A stretch of DNA of 61,277 nucleotides from Chloroflexota bacterium (GTDB taxonomy: Bacteria > Chloroflexota > Anaerolineae > Anaerolineales > VGOW01), in assembly GCA_016197225.1 (NCBI GenBank), contig JACPWC010000102.1:1-61277 (forward strand), written 5' to 3'. The notes under the pieces are model-generated. The model searched no databases, was not told the origin of the DNA, and saw only the letters and a program-made list of their open reading frames with translations. A program made the translations under genes and the position numbers. Within the stretch, counting starts at the first letter, position 1. Every line of letters starts with the position of its first letter. Shown here piece by piece: positions 7,874-16,600 of the stretch.

Positions 7874-8063
7874 GCAGGTCCTTCAAAAGCGGCCATTCAC
7901 CCGCATTGTCGTCGGCGCGGCTGATGCCTTCCAGAAACTCTACGAAGGCCAACAATTCCGTTCGCGGCGTGTAGCGGCCTCCCGGCGGCGGGCGGCCTGC
8001 TCGCGGGGGTGTTTGAGGTAGGGGATGTAGTCTGGGGCTGTTGGGGTCGTCACGGTAGACAGC
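7874..8063. other. Gap with possible frameshifted coding remnant
   Basis: No intact gene is seen. On the minus strand one frame gives YIPYLKHPREQAARRRE (about 7995-8030) and a neighbouring frame continues TELLAFVEFLEGISRAD (about 7910-7960). Both look protein-like and could be two pieces of one frameshifted C-terminus, but no family is recognisable. Confidence 0.2.
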
Positions 8064-8609
8064 TTACTCCAAATGTTGCCGTCGCCACTCAAACAGCGCT
8101 ACTGCCAGCGCGTGGGTCACGTTCATCGAGCCGTTCACGCCGAACATTGGGATGTGAACGGCTTGCTGGCACTGGCGGAGCAGGGGAGCAGGAATACCAT
8201 GCTTCTCACTCCCAATCACGAAGGTGCACATTGTTGGCAGTTCAGTCTCAAAGATGCTGACAGAAGTTGTCGTCAACTCCAGCGCCATGAGCGGTTGAAA
8301 CGACGAGACCCGCTCCAAAAATTCTGCCGTGGCGAATCGTTCCCAACGAACCAGCGCCTCGGTACTGCGCGCCGTCCGCCGGATGCGGGTTAAATCCGGT
8401 TCGGCTTCGTTGACGAAGATCACCTGTTGCGTGCCAACGGCGTCGGCCAAGCGGAGCACCGCGCCGATGTTTTCTGACACTTGCAGTCCGGCAGCCACAA
8501 TCGTCGGGCCGGGTAGGAGCAACCGCCCTGCGCGCAGTGCTTTCTGCCGCTTGTATAACTCCTGGCCTTCAAGTTGTTCGCCAGCGGGAGCCAATGTCTC
8601 AATGCTCAT
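8064..8609 (-). CDS. TrmH/SpoU-family RNA 2'-O-methyltransferase
   Basis: The 181-residue product has the SPOUT knot motifs: motif 1 NIGAVLR (47-53) with the catalytic Arg, motif 2 FVIGSEKHGIP, and motif 3 HIPMFGVNGSMNVTHALAV near the C-terminus. It transfers methyl groups from S-adenosylmethionine to a ribose 2'-OH of tRNA or rRNA. There is no N-terminal substrate-binding domain, so it is a minimal enzyme; the exact RNA target is not predictable. It is the last gene behind copA on the same strand but is separated from it by a hairpin repeat. Confidence 0.85.
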   Translation of the reverse strand: MSIETLAPAGEQLEGQELYKRQKALRAGRLLLPGPTIVAAGLQVSENIGAVLRLADAVGTQQVIFVNEAEPDLTRIRRTARSTEALVRWERFATAEFLERVSSFQPLMALELTTTSVSIFETELPTMCTFVIGSEKHGIPAPLLRQCQQAVHIPMFGVNGSMNVTHALAVALFEWRRQHLE

Positions 8610-8618
8610 ATTCCAGCG

Positions 8619-8660
8619 AAGACCTGACAGGTTTTTCGCGAAGCGAACCTGTCAGGTCTT
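8619..8660. repeat. Palindromic repeat between copA and trmH
   Basis: AAGACCTGACAGGTT (8619-8633) and AACCTGTCAGGTCTT (8646-8660) form a perfect 15-bp inverted repeat. It is related to the AAGACCTGTGAGG palindrome at 30568-30602, so this is a repeat family. The hairpin probably weakens or stops read-through from copA. Confidence 0.7.
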
Positions 8661-8666
8661 TGTGCT

Positions 8667-11153
8667 TTACAACTTATACCCCCTCAACCTCAAACTATTC
8701 GTCACCACAAAAATTGAACTGAAGGCCATCGCCCCCGCCGCCAGCACCGGAACCAGGAAGCCGAACGCCGCCGCCGGGATCAGGATGATGTTGTAGAAGA
8801 AGGCCCAGAACAGGTTTTGCTTGATGGTGCGCATCGTCTGCTTGGAGAGGCCGATGGCGCGCGGCACACCGCGCAGGTCGCCGCTTATCAGCGTCACCGG
8901 GGCGGCGGCCATGGCTACGTCGGCCCCGGTGCCAATGGCGATGCCCACGTCGGCCTGGGCCAGGGCCGGGGCGTCGTTCACCCCGTCGCCGACCATCGCC
9001 ACAATCCTACCGTTTGCCCGTACGGGCAATTCATGAATTGCCCCTACTTGCAACTGCTTCACCATTGCCGCCTTATCGCCCGGCAAAACTTCGGCGATGA
9101 CGCGGTCTACGCCGGCGGCTTTGCCAATCGCTTCCGCCGTCTTCTGGTTGTCGCCGGTCAGCATCACCACTTCCAAACCAAGACGATGAAGCTCCGCAAT
9201 CGCTTCCGCCGAGCCTTCTTTGATCGTATCGGCCACGGCAATCACGCCTGCAACTTCGCCGTCCACGGCCACCAGCATCGGCGTCTTGGCTTCGGCCTGC
9301 AAGCGGGCTACGTCCGCGCCCAAGCCATTTACCGACAGCCCACGCGACTCCATCATCCGCAAGTTGCCCACCAGCACTTCGCGCCCGCCGATGTGAGCCG
9401 TGATGCCCTGACCGCTGACCGAGTTGAAGCCGTCAACCGATTCGAGCGACAGCCCGCGCTCCGTGGCCGCCGCCACAATGGCTTCGCCGAGCGGGTGCTC
9501 ACTGCCTTTTTCGGCAGAGGCGGCCAAAGTTAGTAATTGGTTATTAGTTATTGGCTGTGAGTCAATAACCAATAACGAATTACCAATCACTACATCGGTG
9601 ACCGTCGGCCTGCCTTTTGTAATCGTCCCCGTCTTGTCTAGCACCACCGTCCGAATCTTGCCCGCGTTCTGCAAAGCCTCGGACGATTTGAACAGGATGC
9701 CGTGCTCCGCGCCCTTGCCGGTGCCGACCATGATCGCCGTGGGCGTGGCCAGGCCCAGCGCGCACGGGCAGGCGATGACGAGGACGGCAATCGCATTGAT
9801 CAACGCCGTTGTGAAATTGCCCGATACAGCCCACCAAACGAGGAACGTCAAGGCGGCGATAGCGATGACAATCGGCACAAACACCGCCGACACTTGATCG
9901 GCCAGCTTTTGGATCGGCGCTTTACTGCCCTGCGCCTCTTCGACCAGTTTGATGATCTGGGCCAGCGCCGTCTCTTTGCCGACTTTGGTCGCCTCAAACT
10001 TGAACGACCCTTGTTTGTTGATGGTGCCGCCGATCACGGGCAGGCCGGCCCTTTTTTCAACCGGCATTGACTCGCCGGTCAGCATCGACTCGTCAATTGT
10101 GGACTTGCCTTCGACGACGACGCCGTCTACTGGAATCTTCTCGCCAGGGCGAACGATGACCAGGTCGCTCACCCGCACGTCGTCAATCGGGATGTCGGCT
10201 TCGACGCCGTCGCGGATGGTGCGGGCGGTCTTGGCCCGCAGGCCCATCAGCTTTTTGATGGCTTCGCTGGTTCGGCCCTTGGCCCGCGCTTCGAGGAACT
10301 TGCCCAGCACGATCAGGGTGATGATGACGGCGGCGGTTTCAAAGTAGACGTGGCCGCTCAACCAGCCGAACAGGATCGGCAGTGAGTAGAAGTAGGCCGC
10401 CGAACTGCCCATAGCGATCAGCACGTCCATGTTGGCCGAGCCGTTGCGCAAAGACTTGTAGCCGCCAACGTAATACTGCCAGCCGACGTAAAATTGCACC
10501 GGCGTTGCCAGGGCAAATAACAGCCAATTGAACCACCACACAGCTTCTTGCTTCATCCCGGCCATCGCCACATGAGTCGTGTCGAGGAAGAACGAAGGCA
10601 GTACGCCAAAGTCGCGCATCATCGAAAGCGCGAACAGCGGCACGCTGAGGATCAGGCCGACGATGAGCAAATGTTTCTGGTGGTTGATCTCTTTCTCGCG
10701 CGCCTGCCGTTCCGCGTCTTCGACGTTGCCTTCGGCAATTACCGCCTCAAACCCCGAACTACTGATGGCCGATCTCAAATCGCCCTGGCTCACGAGCGTG
10801 GGAATGTAATTCACTGCCGCTTTCTCAGTGGCAAAGCTGACCTTTGCCGACAGCACGCCATCGAGCCTGCTCAAGGTTTTTTCCAAACGGCGGGCGTCGT
10901 TGTCATCGCTCAACCGTTTGATCGGCAAAACGGCTTCGGCGACGGCTACCCCGTAGCCGGCTTTCTCGATGCGGGCGATGACTTGATCCTGAGTCAGTTG
11001 TGCCGGATCAAATTCGAGCGTCGCCCTTTCAGAGGCCAGGTTGACGTTGACGTTGGCCGCCGTCGGCAGTTTCTTGAGGTTGCGCTCAATCGTCGCCGCG
11101 CAGTTGGCGCAGGTCATGCCGGTGACGGGGAGGGTGAGTTGTTTGGTAGGCAT
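8667..11153 (-). CDS. copA: Copper-exporting P1B-type ATPase
   Basis: The 828-residue product has an N-terminal heavy-metal domain with GMTCANC (Cys15, Cys18), a second such domain lacking the CxxC, eight membrane helices, TGES near 358, the metal-site CPC motif near 462, DKTGT with phosphorylated Asp506, an HP (SEHPL) nucleotide motif and GDGVND near 721. It pumps Cu(I) out of the cytoplasm. The ATG at 11151-11153 fits the family start. Two palindromic repeats are inserted in frame: one after DKTGT (about residues 524-540) and one just before GDGVND (about 704-710). It is the main structural gene of the csoR operon and begins 2 nt after the methyltransferase stop. Confidence 0.95.
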   Translation of the reverse strand: MPTKQLTLPVTGMTCANCAATIERNLKKLPTAANVNVNLASERATLEFDPAQLTQDQVIARIEKAGYGVAVAEAVLPIKRLSDDNDARRLEKTLSRLDGVLSAKVSFATEKAAVNYIPTLVSQGDLRSAISSSGFEAVIAEGNVEDAERQAREKEINHQKHLLIVGLILSVPLFALSMMRDFGVLPSFFLDTTHVAMAGMKQEAVWWFNWLLFALATPVQFYVGWQYYVGGYKSLRNGSANMDVLIAMGSSAAYFYSLPILFGWLSGHVYFETAAVIITLIVLGKFLEARAKGRTSEAIKKLMGLRAKTARTIRDGVEADIPIDDVRVSDLVIVRPGEKIPVDGVVVEGKSTIDESMLTGESMPVEKRAGLPVIGGTINKQGSFKFEATKVGKETALAQIIKLVEEAQGSKAPIQKLADQVSAVFVPIVIAIAALTFLVWWAVSGNFTTALINAIAVLVIACPCALGLATPTAIMVGTGKGAEHGILFKSSEALQNAGKIRTVVLDKTGTITKGRPTVTDVVIGNSLLVIDSQPITNNQLLTLAASAEKGSEHPLGEAIVAAATERGLSLESVDGFNSVSGQGITAHIGGREVLVGNLRMMESRGLSVNGLGADVARLQAEAKTPMLVAVDGEVAGVIAVADTIKEGSAEAIAELHRLGLEVVMLTGDNQKTAEAIGKAAGVDRVIAEVLPGDKAAMVKQLQVGAIHELPVRANGRIVAMVGDGVNDAPALAQADVGIAIGTGADVAMAAAPVTLISGDLRGVPRAIGLSKQTMRTIKQNLFWAFFYNIILIPAAAFGFLVPVLAAGAMAFSSIFVVTNSLRLRGYKL
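9024..9043. repeat. 20-bp palindrome inside copA
   Basis: GGGCAATTCATGAATTGCCC is a perfect palindrome with flanks that extend the symmetry partly (CCGTAC and CCTAC). It is read in frame in copA as the [13 protein letters not shown] segment, which interrupts the usual KQLQ-x-x-x-x-VAMVGDG spacing. A sister palindrome with GGGCGACTCATGAGTCGCCC lies in the DUF2142 gene. Confidence 0.8.
9533..9583. repeat. Inverted repeat inside copA
   Basis: The arms at 9533-9553 and 9563-9583 are 21 nt each and match as an inverted repeat with two mismatches. The AATAACCAATAAC type of sequence also occurs in intergenic gaps (about 7803-7830, 55541-55560) and in the DUF2142 gene. In copA it encodes the low-complexity [16 protein letters not shown] stretch of the nucleotide-binding domain. 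Confidence 0.75.
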
Positions 11154-11155
11154 AC

Positions 11156-11806
11156 TTATTCCTTGCTTCTCAATGCTTTGTAAGAAGAGAGTGAGCCGAA
11201 GACGGTTGTAAACCACGCCGGCTCTTCAATCTTTTCAAAACCGGCGTGGCGCATCATCTCTGGCAACCGGCCTTCGATGTTATCAGCCGCCCGTTCGAGT
11301 CGGCGGACAAACTGAGAGATGAAGTGAGCAAACGCATTGTGCGGCTTGCCGAAGTCCACGAGATGTAACTCGCCGCCGGGCCGCAGAACCCGAAACGTCT
11401 CGTTCAGGGCGCGCTGTTTATCTTCTCTGGCCAGGTGATGAAACACCAGGCTGGACAGCACCCGGTCGAATGAGGCGTCAGGGTAAGGCAACTGAAAGGC
11501 CAGGCCGTGATCCAGCTTGATGTCCACCCCGGCCTTTGCCGCTTTGGCCCGGCCAATTTCGAGCACCTGCGTATCTCCATCCAGCCCGACGACCTCAGCC
11601 TCAGGGTGAGTCTGCTTGACGAGGATGGTGAGGGTAGCCGTGCCACAGCCCAGGTCGAGCACGCGCTGGCCTTGCCCGATGTTGGCCTGCTTGATCAGGG
11701 CGCGCTTGAACGTCTCCTCGCGCATGACCCAACTGAGCAACGGGTCGTAGAGCGGGGTCAGGCTTTTGTGTCCCAGCGCCGGAATGTACTTGTCGCCCTG
11801 GCTCAT
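11156..11806 (-). CDS. Class I SAM-dependent methyltransferase
   Basis: The 216-residue product has motif [10 protein letters not shown] (about 49-57), an acidic ribose-binding Asp at VVGLDGD, and [20 protein letters not shown], a UbiE/Methyltransf_11-type signature. The substrate is unknown. It sits between the copZ-like gene (8 bp) and copA (2 bp), so it is co-transcribed with copper genes. A methyltransferase of this type in arsenic loci is ArsM, but the conserved ArsM cysteines are not evident here. Its role in copper handling is unexplained. Confidence 0.8.
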   Translation of the reverse strand: MSQGDKYIPALGHKSLTPLYDPLLSWVMREETFKRALIKQANIGQGQRVLDLGCGTATLTILVKQTHPEAEVVGLDGDTQVLEIGRAKAAKAGVDIKLDHGLAFQLPYPDASFDRVLSSLVFHHLAREDKQRALNETFRVLRPGGELHLVDFGKPHNAFAHFISQFVRRLERAADNIEGRLPEMMRHAGFEKIEEPAWFTTVFGSLSSYKALRSKE

Positions 11807-11814
11807 GGCGAGGT

Positions 11815-12021
11815 TTACTTTTCTACTGGATAGCCGATCTCGGCCATCAAGGCTTCGATCTGCTCTTTCGTCGCCGGGTCGTCGTAGGCAATCGTCACCA
11901 GCTTGCTATCCTGCGTAGCGACGACGCTCTTCACGCCCACAAGTTCGCTCACTTCGTTCTGGATCGTCTTCACGCAGTGGCCGCACGAAATGGCCGGCGC
12001 TTTGAGGGTAATGGTGGTCAT
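11815..12021 (-). CDS. copZ: Copper chaperone, heavy-metal-associated domain
   Basis: The 68-residue product is a single ferredoxin-like heavy-metal-associated domain with the metal site ISCGHC (Cys13, Cys16). Such proteins carry Cu(I) in the cytoplasm to CopA and to CsoR. The ATG at 12019-12021 is chosen because AAGGAGAT lies just upstream and the domain starts there; the frame is open further upstream without similarity. It lies between csoR and the methyltransferase in the copper operon. The symbol is used by analogy with CopZ. Confidence 0.9.
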   Translation of the reverse strand: MTTITLKAPAISCGHCVKTIQNEVSELVGVKSVVATQDSKLVTIAYDDPATKEQIEALMAEIGYPVEK

Positions 12022-12125
12022 GGTTGTAGGAATCTCCTTAGATTGTTGATATGATTCTGACGACGGACGATTGGCGAAAGACGACTGTCGTTTGCCGTCC
12101 ACCGTCTATCGTCAAGTTGGCATCT

Positions 12126-12407
12126 TTACACCTTTGTCGCCGTCTCAAACACGTCGGCGATCTCGGCCAGCACCCGTTCGCGCTCGTTCGGGTCTTCGCC
12201 CCGCACGGCGGTGATCACGCAGTGGTGCAGGTGTTCGTCGAGTATCTGCGCTTTCACTTTGTTGAGCGCGGCCTGAATGGCCTGAATCTGGGCGATGACT
12301 TCGATGCAGTAAGCATCGTCTTCGATCATCTTTTCCACGCCCTTCACATGCCCGGCCACACTCTTCAGCCGCCGCAAGGTGTCCGCTTTTCTCTTGTTGT
12401 CTTCCAT
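12126..12407 (-). CDS. csoR: Copper-sensing repressor, CsoR family
   Basis: The 93-residue all-helical product has Cys34, His59 and Cys63, exactly the C-x24-H-x3-C spacing of the Cu(I) site of CsoR. It represses by binding GC-rich operator DNA and lets go when it binds Cu(I). It is the first gene of the operon csoR-copZ-methyltransferase-copA, and a C-run/G-run operator lies 18-45 nt upstream, consistent with autoregulation. Other members of the family (RcnR, FrmR, CstR) differ in ligand set; the ligands here favour copper. Confidence 0.92.
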   Translation of the reverse strand: MEDNKRKADTLRRLKSVAGHVKGVEKMIEDDAYCIEVIAQIQAIQAALNKVKAQILDEHLHHCVITAVRGEDPNERERVLAEIADVFETATKV

Positions 12408-12429
12408 GTCGCTCGCCCTTTCTAGCTAG

Positions 12430-12452
12430 ACCCCCCCCAGGGGGGATGGGTA
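12430..12452. promoter_or_regulatory. CsoR-type operator
   Basis: ACCCCCCCCAGGGGGGATGGG followed by TA is a GC-rich pseudo-palindrome with a long C-run facing a G-run, like known CsoR operators. It lies between the -10 box and the csoR start, so bound repressor would block transcription start or clearance. Confidence 0.65.
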
Positions 12453-12462
12453 AACTATTGGC

Positions 12463-12492
12463 ATTTTACCCGGCTTTTTGGGGTAGAGTCAA
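12463..12492 (-). promoter_or_regulatory. Promoter of the copper operon
   Basis: On the minus strand TTGACT (12492-12487) is followed after 18 bp by TAAAAT (12468-12463), a good sigma-70-type promoter. Transcription would start just before the CsoR-type operator. Confidence 0.65.
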
Positions 12493-12539
12493 GTATGAAG
12501 TTCATTAACGGCCAGTGCCAAATGTCACGGCCTTTAAAA

Positions 12540-12576
12540 AGAGACCGCTTCCCCGATGTTGGGGAAGCGGTCTCTA
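12540..12576 (-). terminator. Intrinsic terminator of the HlyIII gene
   Basis: AGAGACCGCTTCCCC and GGGGAAGCGGTCTCT form a 15-bp stem with a 6-nt loop; on the minus strand it is followed by TTTTT. It lies just after the stop of the minus-strand HlyIII gene and insulates the divergently placed copper promoter region. Confidence 0.8.
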
Positions 12577-12599
12577 CCGTTGAAGCCGGAGCAAACCGG

Positions 12600-13256
12600 T
12601 CAGGCCGGGCGAGGGAACGGCGCAACGTAGAGCAACATCACCATGAAGTGGCAAGCGCATCCGCCGATCACAAATAGGTGCCACACTTCGTGGAAGCCAA
12701 ACACGCCAGGGACGAAGTTGAAGGTCTTGGTGACATACACAACCGCGCCGACGGTGAAGAACAGACCACCCGCCACCAGCCAGAGGATGGCCGCCACTGG
12801 AAACACTCGGATGATCTCGTTGACGCCCATCACTGCCAACCAGCCCATGATCACGTACACGCCCGCCGTGAGCAGGCGCGGCGTTTTGATGAAGGCGATC
12901 TTGAAGCCGCTTCCGGCCAGCGCGATAGCCCAAATGATGGACAACAGCCCCCACCTCCAAAATCCGGTGAACATGTTGAAGCAAATTGGCGTGTACGTCC
13001 CGGCGATCAAAAAATAAATCGCCGTATGATCGAGCTTACGCAAGAACTGGATTCTTTGCGGCGAGCCTTTGATGAGATGGTAAGCGGCACTGGCCAGCAG
13101 TAACAGCGTCAGGCTGGCGCCGTAGACGACGAACGAAAGCTGTTTAGGCCAATCGTTGCGGCTGATGATGACCAGCGCCGCCAGGCCGACGGCGGCCAGG
13201 ATTGCGGCGAAGTAGTGAGTCAACCCGTTGACGGGTTCGCGAAGTTTGTTGAGCAT
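12600..13256 (-). CDS. Hemolysin III / PAQR family membrane protein
   Basis: The 218-residue product has seven hydrophobic helices and the family's metal-site residues: S-x3-H in SAAYHL, D-H in RKLDHTAIYFLIAGTYTP, and the C-terminal H-x3-H in GFHEVWHLF. The family (YqfA/HlyIII, related to adiponectin receptors) consists of zinc-binding membrane hydrolase-like proteins; the bacterial role is unclear and hemolysis is not implied. It stands alone with its own terminator at 12540-12576. Confidence 0.88.
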   Translation of the reverse strand: MLNKLREPVNGLTHYFAAILAAVGLAALVIISRNDWPKQLSFVVYGASLTLLLLASAAYHLIKGSPQRIQFLRKLDHTAIYFLIAGTYTPICFNMFTGFWRWGLLSIIWAIALAGSGFKIAFIKTPRLLTAGVYVIMGWLAVMGVNEIIRVFPVAAILWLVAGGLFFTVGAVVYVTKTFNFVPGVFGFHEVWHLFVIGGCACHFMVMLLYVAPFPRPA

Positions 13257-13287
13257 AGAGCCTCCCGGCGCTGATCATAGCATAAGG

Positions 13288-14814
13288 TTAGTTGACTTTC
13301 TCTCGCCCACGCCGCCGCGCCCGGCGACCCGGCGAGTCGCCAGTGGAGGCCGCCACTGCCGGGGCAGGGGTTTCCGGGAACGGGGCGTCGGTGGTCAGGC
13401 CGGATCGAATGATGCGCCGCAGTTCGGCATCAACCGCCGAATCAGTTTCAACCGGCGTGTAAGTTGCCAGCCGCCGTTCAACTTCGTGATGCGCCCTCTG
13501 CTGTAAGCTCAGGCCGCCCTGATTCATCCACGTCTCACGGTTGACTCGATCCACCGTCGGCCCCGGCAGGTAAAGCTCCTGCGGCCAATACTTGAGAGTG
13601 TGCTCGGCGGTAATCATATGTTGCTCTTCAAGCAAGTGACGAACGAGATCAACCGTGTTCAAATCTTCCAGCGGCGTGAACTCGCGCATGAAGTGCAAAG
13701 CCTGGCCGCACAACTCGTCGTCGAACACCAGCTTCTCCAGGCTGAAGGTCAGCACGTAATCCAACATGCCCGGCCCGGACACCGAGTTGACTCCGGCCAA
13801 CGCCGCCAGCAAAGCACTGCCAAACGTCTCGGCCCCGGCCTGCGCGTCGAGGAACTTGCCTTCGCTCAAGGCCATATAGCTTTGAGTCGGCAGGCCCAAC
13901 GATTTGGCGACTTCCACATAAGCGACATCAAGATGCAGGGCCTCAATCGCCGCCATCGGCGCAGACGCCGTCTTCATATGGAACGTGGCCGGAGCGCCGC
14001 CGAACAACACAGGCGCGCCCGGTTTGATGATCTGGGCCATCGTCAGCCCGGCCAGCACGTCGGCGCAGTGGCTCACCGTTGCGCCGACAAGAGTCACTGG
14101 CGCGATGAGGCCCATGAGCGTGACTGGCACAATTTCAACCGGGATGCCAAGCTCAACACAGTCCACCAAGTTCTGGCACGAGTCTTCGCTATAGCGAAAC
14201 ATGCCGGTGGCGGTGATGGTGAAGATGGACATCGGGCGGGCGATCAGGTCGGCCTTGTCGCGCCGGAAGAGTCCCATCATCTCGGTCATGCGCGGCACGC
14301 CATGCTCGGTGAACGCGCCAGACACTACGGGCTTGAGCGAGTTCGTCAAGCACAAATACAGCCGCCACGCATCTGACACTTGCGGCTCGATGTCGTTCGT
14401 CGAGAAGGCGGTGGCGAGATATGAGATGTTCGAAAGCCCATCCGCCAGCCGCACATACTCAACGAAGTCGTGTGTTTTGGAAAGTCGGGTCTCGCCAGAA
14501 CGATGGTCGAGAATCTTGAGTCCGCTGGACCCGGGCACAAAGTGGACTCGGTTTCCGCCAAGTTCAGTGTGCGGCTTGCCATTTCGATCATACAGGGTGA
14601 AGGATCGCGGCGCGCTGGCGATGGCCTTGTCCACTACATCGGGCGTAAACAGCACGCGGCCACTCGAAGGGTCTTGTCGCAGACCATAGTCGAGCAGGCG
14701 CTGGCGCAGGCCCTGCCCGCGCACTTCGATGCCAATCTCGTGCAGGATACGCTTGGCCTCGTCGAGAATCTTTGGGATGAGGTCGTCGGGAATCACCTTG
14801 AGCGTGGGTCGCAT
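13288..14814 (-). CDS. MttB-like trimethylamine/betaine methyltransferase family protein
   Basis: The 508-residue product belongs to the MttB superfamily: an N-terminal LHEIGIEV segment, a barrel, and a late [18 protein letters not shown] plus [13 protein letters not shown] signature. No in-frame amber codon is present, so this is a non-pyrrolysine member like the glycine betaine methyltransferase MtgB. Known members move a methyl group from a quaternary amine to a corrinoid protein. No corrinoid protein is encoded nearby. It is the last gene of a minus-strand cluster with two FAD oxidoreductases, a GcvT-like protein, a cupin and an IclR regulator, which suggests breakdown of a methylated amine. 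The C-terminus is basic (RRARRRGR). Confidence 0.85.
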   Translation of the reverse strand: MRPTLKVIPDDLIPKILDEAKRILHEIGIEVRGQGLRQRLLDYGLRQDPSSGRVLFTPDVVDKAIASAPRSFTLYDRNGKPHTELGGNRVHFVPGSSGLKILDHRSGETRLSKTHDFVEYVRLADGLSNISYLATAFSTNDIEPQVSDAWRLYLCLTNSLKPVVSGAFTEHGVPRMTEMMGLFRRDKADLIARPMSIFTITATGMFRYSEDSCQNLVDCVELGIPVEIVPVTLMGLIAPVTLVGATVSHCADVLAGLTMAQIIKPGAPVLFGGAPATFHMKTASAPMAAIEALHLDVAYVEVAKSLGLPTQSYMALSEGKFLDAQAGAETFGSALLAALAGVNSVSGPGMLDYVLTFSLEKLVFDDELCGQALHFMREFTPLEDLNTVDLVRHLLEEQHMITAEHTLKYWPQELYLPGPTVDRVNRETWMNQGGLSLQQRAHHEVERRLATYTPVETDSAVDAELRRIIRSGLTTDAPFPETPAPAVAASTGDSPGRRARRRGREKVN

Positions 14815-14851
14815 GGCGTTACTCCGAGAAATAATCGAAAGGTGGGCCTAT

Positions 14852-14935
14852 CTGTCAACGAATACGCTTCGCGAACGAATAAACGAATGTCGTGCGGCGT
14901 GGGCATTCGTTTATTCGTTGGAAATTCGTTGACAG
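14852..14935. repeat. Nested intergenic inverted repeat
   Basis: The outer arms CTGTCAACGAAT (14852-14863) and ATTCGTTGACAG (14924-14935) enclose inner arms at 14874-14889 and 14904-14919 built from ACGAATAAACGAAT. This large foldback lies between the MttB-like gene and the first FAD oxidoreductase. Confidence 0.7.
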
Positions 14936-14945
14936 AGAACTTCGC

Positions 14946-16532
14946 TCAGGACGCTTTCATACCTTTCAAAATCTCCTTCGCCGCATTGCGCCCCGCCGCG
15001 CCGGGCAGGCCGCCGCCAGGGTGTGTGCCAGAGCCGCACAGGTACAACCCGCCGAGCGGCGTGCGATATTGCGACCAACCCGGCACAGGCCGCATGAAGA
15101 AAAGTTGGTTGAGGGTCATATCGCCGTGATACGGATTACCTTCAGTCAAGCCGTAAGTCTCTTCAAGATCGAGCGGCGTGATCACCTGCCGGTGCAAAAT
15201 GGCCGATGGAAGATTGGGCGCATATTCGGCCAACGTCTCAATCACCACGTCACCTAACCTTTCCCTCATTTCCCCCCATTTCCCATTTCTCAAGTGATAC
15301 GGCGCATACTGCACCCAAACCGACATCACGTGCTTGCCCTCCGGCGCGCGCGACGGATCGAGCAATGACGGGATCACGGCTTCAAGGTAGGGCTTCTGCG
15401 AGAACTCGCCGTACTTGGCCGCATCGTAAGCCTTCTCTAAATAGTTGAGGCTGGGGCTGATTGAAATGGAACCACGAAGATGCGGCCTATCGCCAGGCAG
15501 GGCAGTGAAGTTCGGCAATTTGTCGAGCGCCAGATTCACCTTCGCCACCACGCCCCGGAATTGAATGTTGCGCACGCTCTGCACAAAGCTCGGATCGAAG
15601 TTGAAGGGATCGTTCAGGCCGAAGAACGTGTTGCGCGGGTCGGCGCTGGAGATGACCATGCGAGCCGAAATCTCCTCGCCGCTTGCCAGCGCCACGCCGG
15701 TTGCCCGGTCACTCTTCACAATCACTTGCATCACCGTCGCGCTCGTCCGAATCTCTGCGCCGCTTGCCTTAGCCGCACTTGCCAGCGCCTCGGCCAGCGC
15801 GCCCATGCCGCCCTTTGGAAACGCGGTCGGGCGGAATGATCCTTCCTTGCATCCGACGTGATGGTGCAAAAAGTTGTAGCCTGTGCCTGCGGCGCGCGGC
15901 CCCTGATGAAGGCTGGTGATTCCGCTCGCGGCCAGCGTGCCTTTGAGCGCCTCGCCCTCGAACCAGTCGTTGAGCAGTTCGGCCACCGACATGGGCAAAA
16001 GGCGCACCATCTCCATCATGTCCTTGTTGCCAAGCTGGCGCAGTTTGCCGCCCAGGCCAAGCAGTGTCATCAGGTCGCCACCGTCAGTGGCGGTCAACCC
16101 TGGCATTCCCGCCGAGTACATCGCGTCCAGAAAGCCGGCCAGCTTCGTCATCTGAGCGCTGAACTTCAGCCACTTTTCGCCGTCACTCTTCGAGAATTGC
16201 TGGATCGACTCGATAGTCTTGCCGCTGTGTTCCCAAAGCGTCAAGCGCCTTCCGTCGGGCAGAGGCGTGAAGGTGTTGACCTCGCTTCGCAGGATTTCGA
16301 GACCGTGCTTGGCCAGATCGAGATCGCGAACGATGTCGGATCGCAAGCCGCCGATTTTGTGGGCGACGGTGTCGAACTTGAACCCCGGAAAAACTTCCTC
16401 AGTGGCCGCCGTCCCGCCGAGCACAGGGCGTTTTTCTACAACCAACACTTTGAGTCCGGCTTTGGCTAAATAAGCGGCGGCGGTCAACCCGTTCAGGCCG
16501 GCGCCGATGATGAGGGCATCGTAATTGCTCAT
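14946..16532 (-). CDS. FAD-dependent oxidoreductase, PYROXD2/CrtI-like (copy A)
   Basis: The 528-residue product starts with a dinucleotide-binding fold, IIGAGLNGLTAAAYLAKAG followed by an acidic VVEKRP strand end, and ends with GSGTHPGGGLPGAAGRNAA, the FAD-closing signature of phytoene-dehydrogenase-related proteins. Such enzymes oxidise or saturate C-C or C-N bonds; the PYROXD2-like branch has no assigned bacterial substrate. The ATG at 16530-16532 is the natural family start. A paralogue of the same length and about half identical by eye is directly upstream. With the GcvT- and MttB-like neighbours a role in demethylating an amine is plausible. Confidence 0.85.
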   Translation of the reverse strand: MSNYDALIIGAGLNGLTAAAYLAKAGLKVLVVEKRPVLGGTAATEEVFPGFKFDTVAHKIGGLRSDIVRDLDLAKHGLEILRSEVNTFTPLPDGRRLTLWEHSGKTIESIQQFSKSDGEKWLKFSAQMTKLAGFLDAMYSAGMPGLTATDGGDLMTLLGLGGKLRQLGNKDMMEMVRLLPMSVAELLNDWFEGEALKGTLAASGITSLHQGPRAAGTGYNFLHHHVGCKEGSFRPTAFPKGGMGALAEALASAAKASGAEIRTSATVMQVIVKSDRATGVALASGEEISARMVISSADPRNTFFGLNDPFNFDPSFVQSVRNIQFRGVVAKVNLALDKLPNFTALPGDRPHLRGSISISPSLNYLEKAYDAAKYGEFSQKPYLEAVIPSLLDPSRAPEGKHVMSVWVQYAPYHLRNGKWGEMRERLGDVVIETLAEYAPNLPSAILHRQVITPLDLEETYGLTEGNPYHGDMTLNQLFFMRPVPGWSQYRTPLGGLYLCGSGTHPGGGLPGAAGRNAAKEILKGMKAS

Positions 16533-16546
16533 GGTCACTCCATATA

Positions 16547-16598
16547 AGAGAATTGGAGGATTGGCGAATTCGAGAATCCTCCCATCCCCCAATTCTCT
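16547..16598. repeat. Intergenic inverted repeat
   Basis: AGAGAATTGG (16547-16556) and CCAATTCTCT (16589-16598) are the ends of an imperfect foldback whose interior is also symmetric (GGATT and AATCC). It lies between the two FAD oxidoreductase genes and is related to the repeats at 18203-18258 and 28159-28235. Confidence 0.65.
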
Positions 16599-16600
16599 AA

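Noticed and set aside
7874-8063. Possible C-terminal protein fragment on the minus strand
   Set aside because: Two short frames look protein-like but give no family and need a frameshift to join; kept only as a low-confidence gap note.
13314-14376. Long plus-strand open frames opposite the MttB-like gene, copA and the two FAD oxidoreductases
   Set aside because: They are antisense shadows of GC-rich genes, with Arg/His/Gln-rich translations and no domains.
13288-14814. Pyrrolysine-type MttB
   Set aside because: The frame has no internal amber codon, and no pyl genes are seen, so it is a non-pyrrolysine family member.
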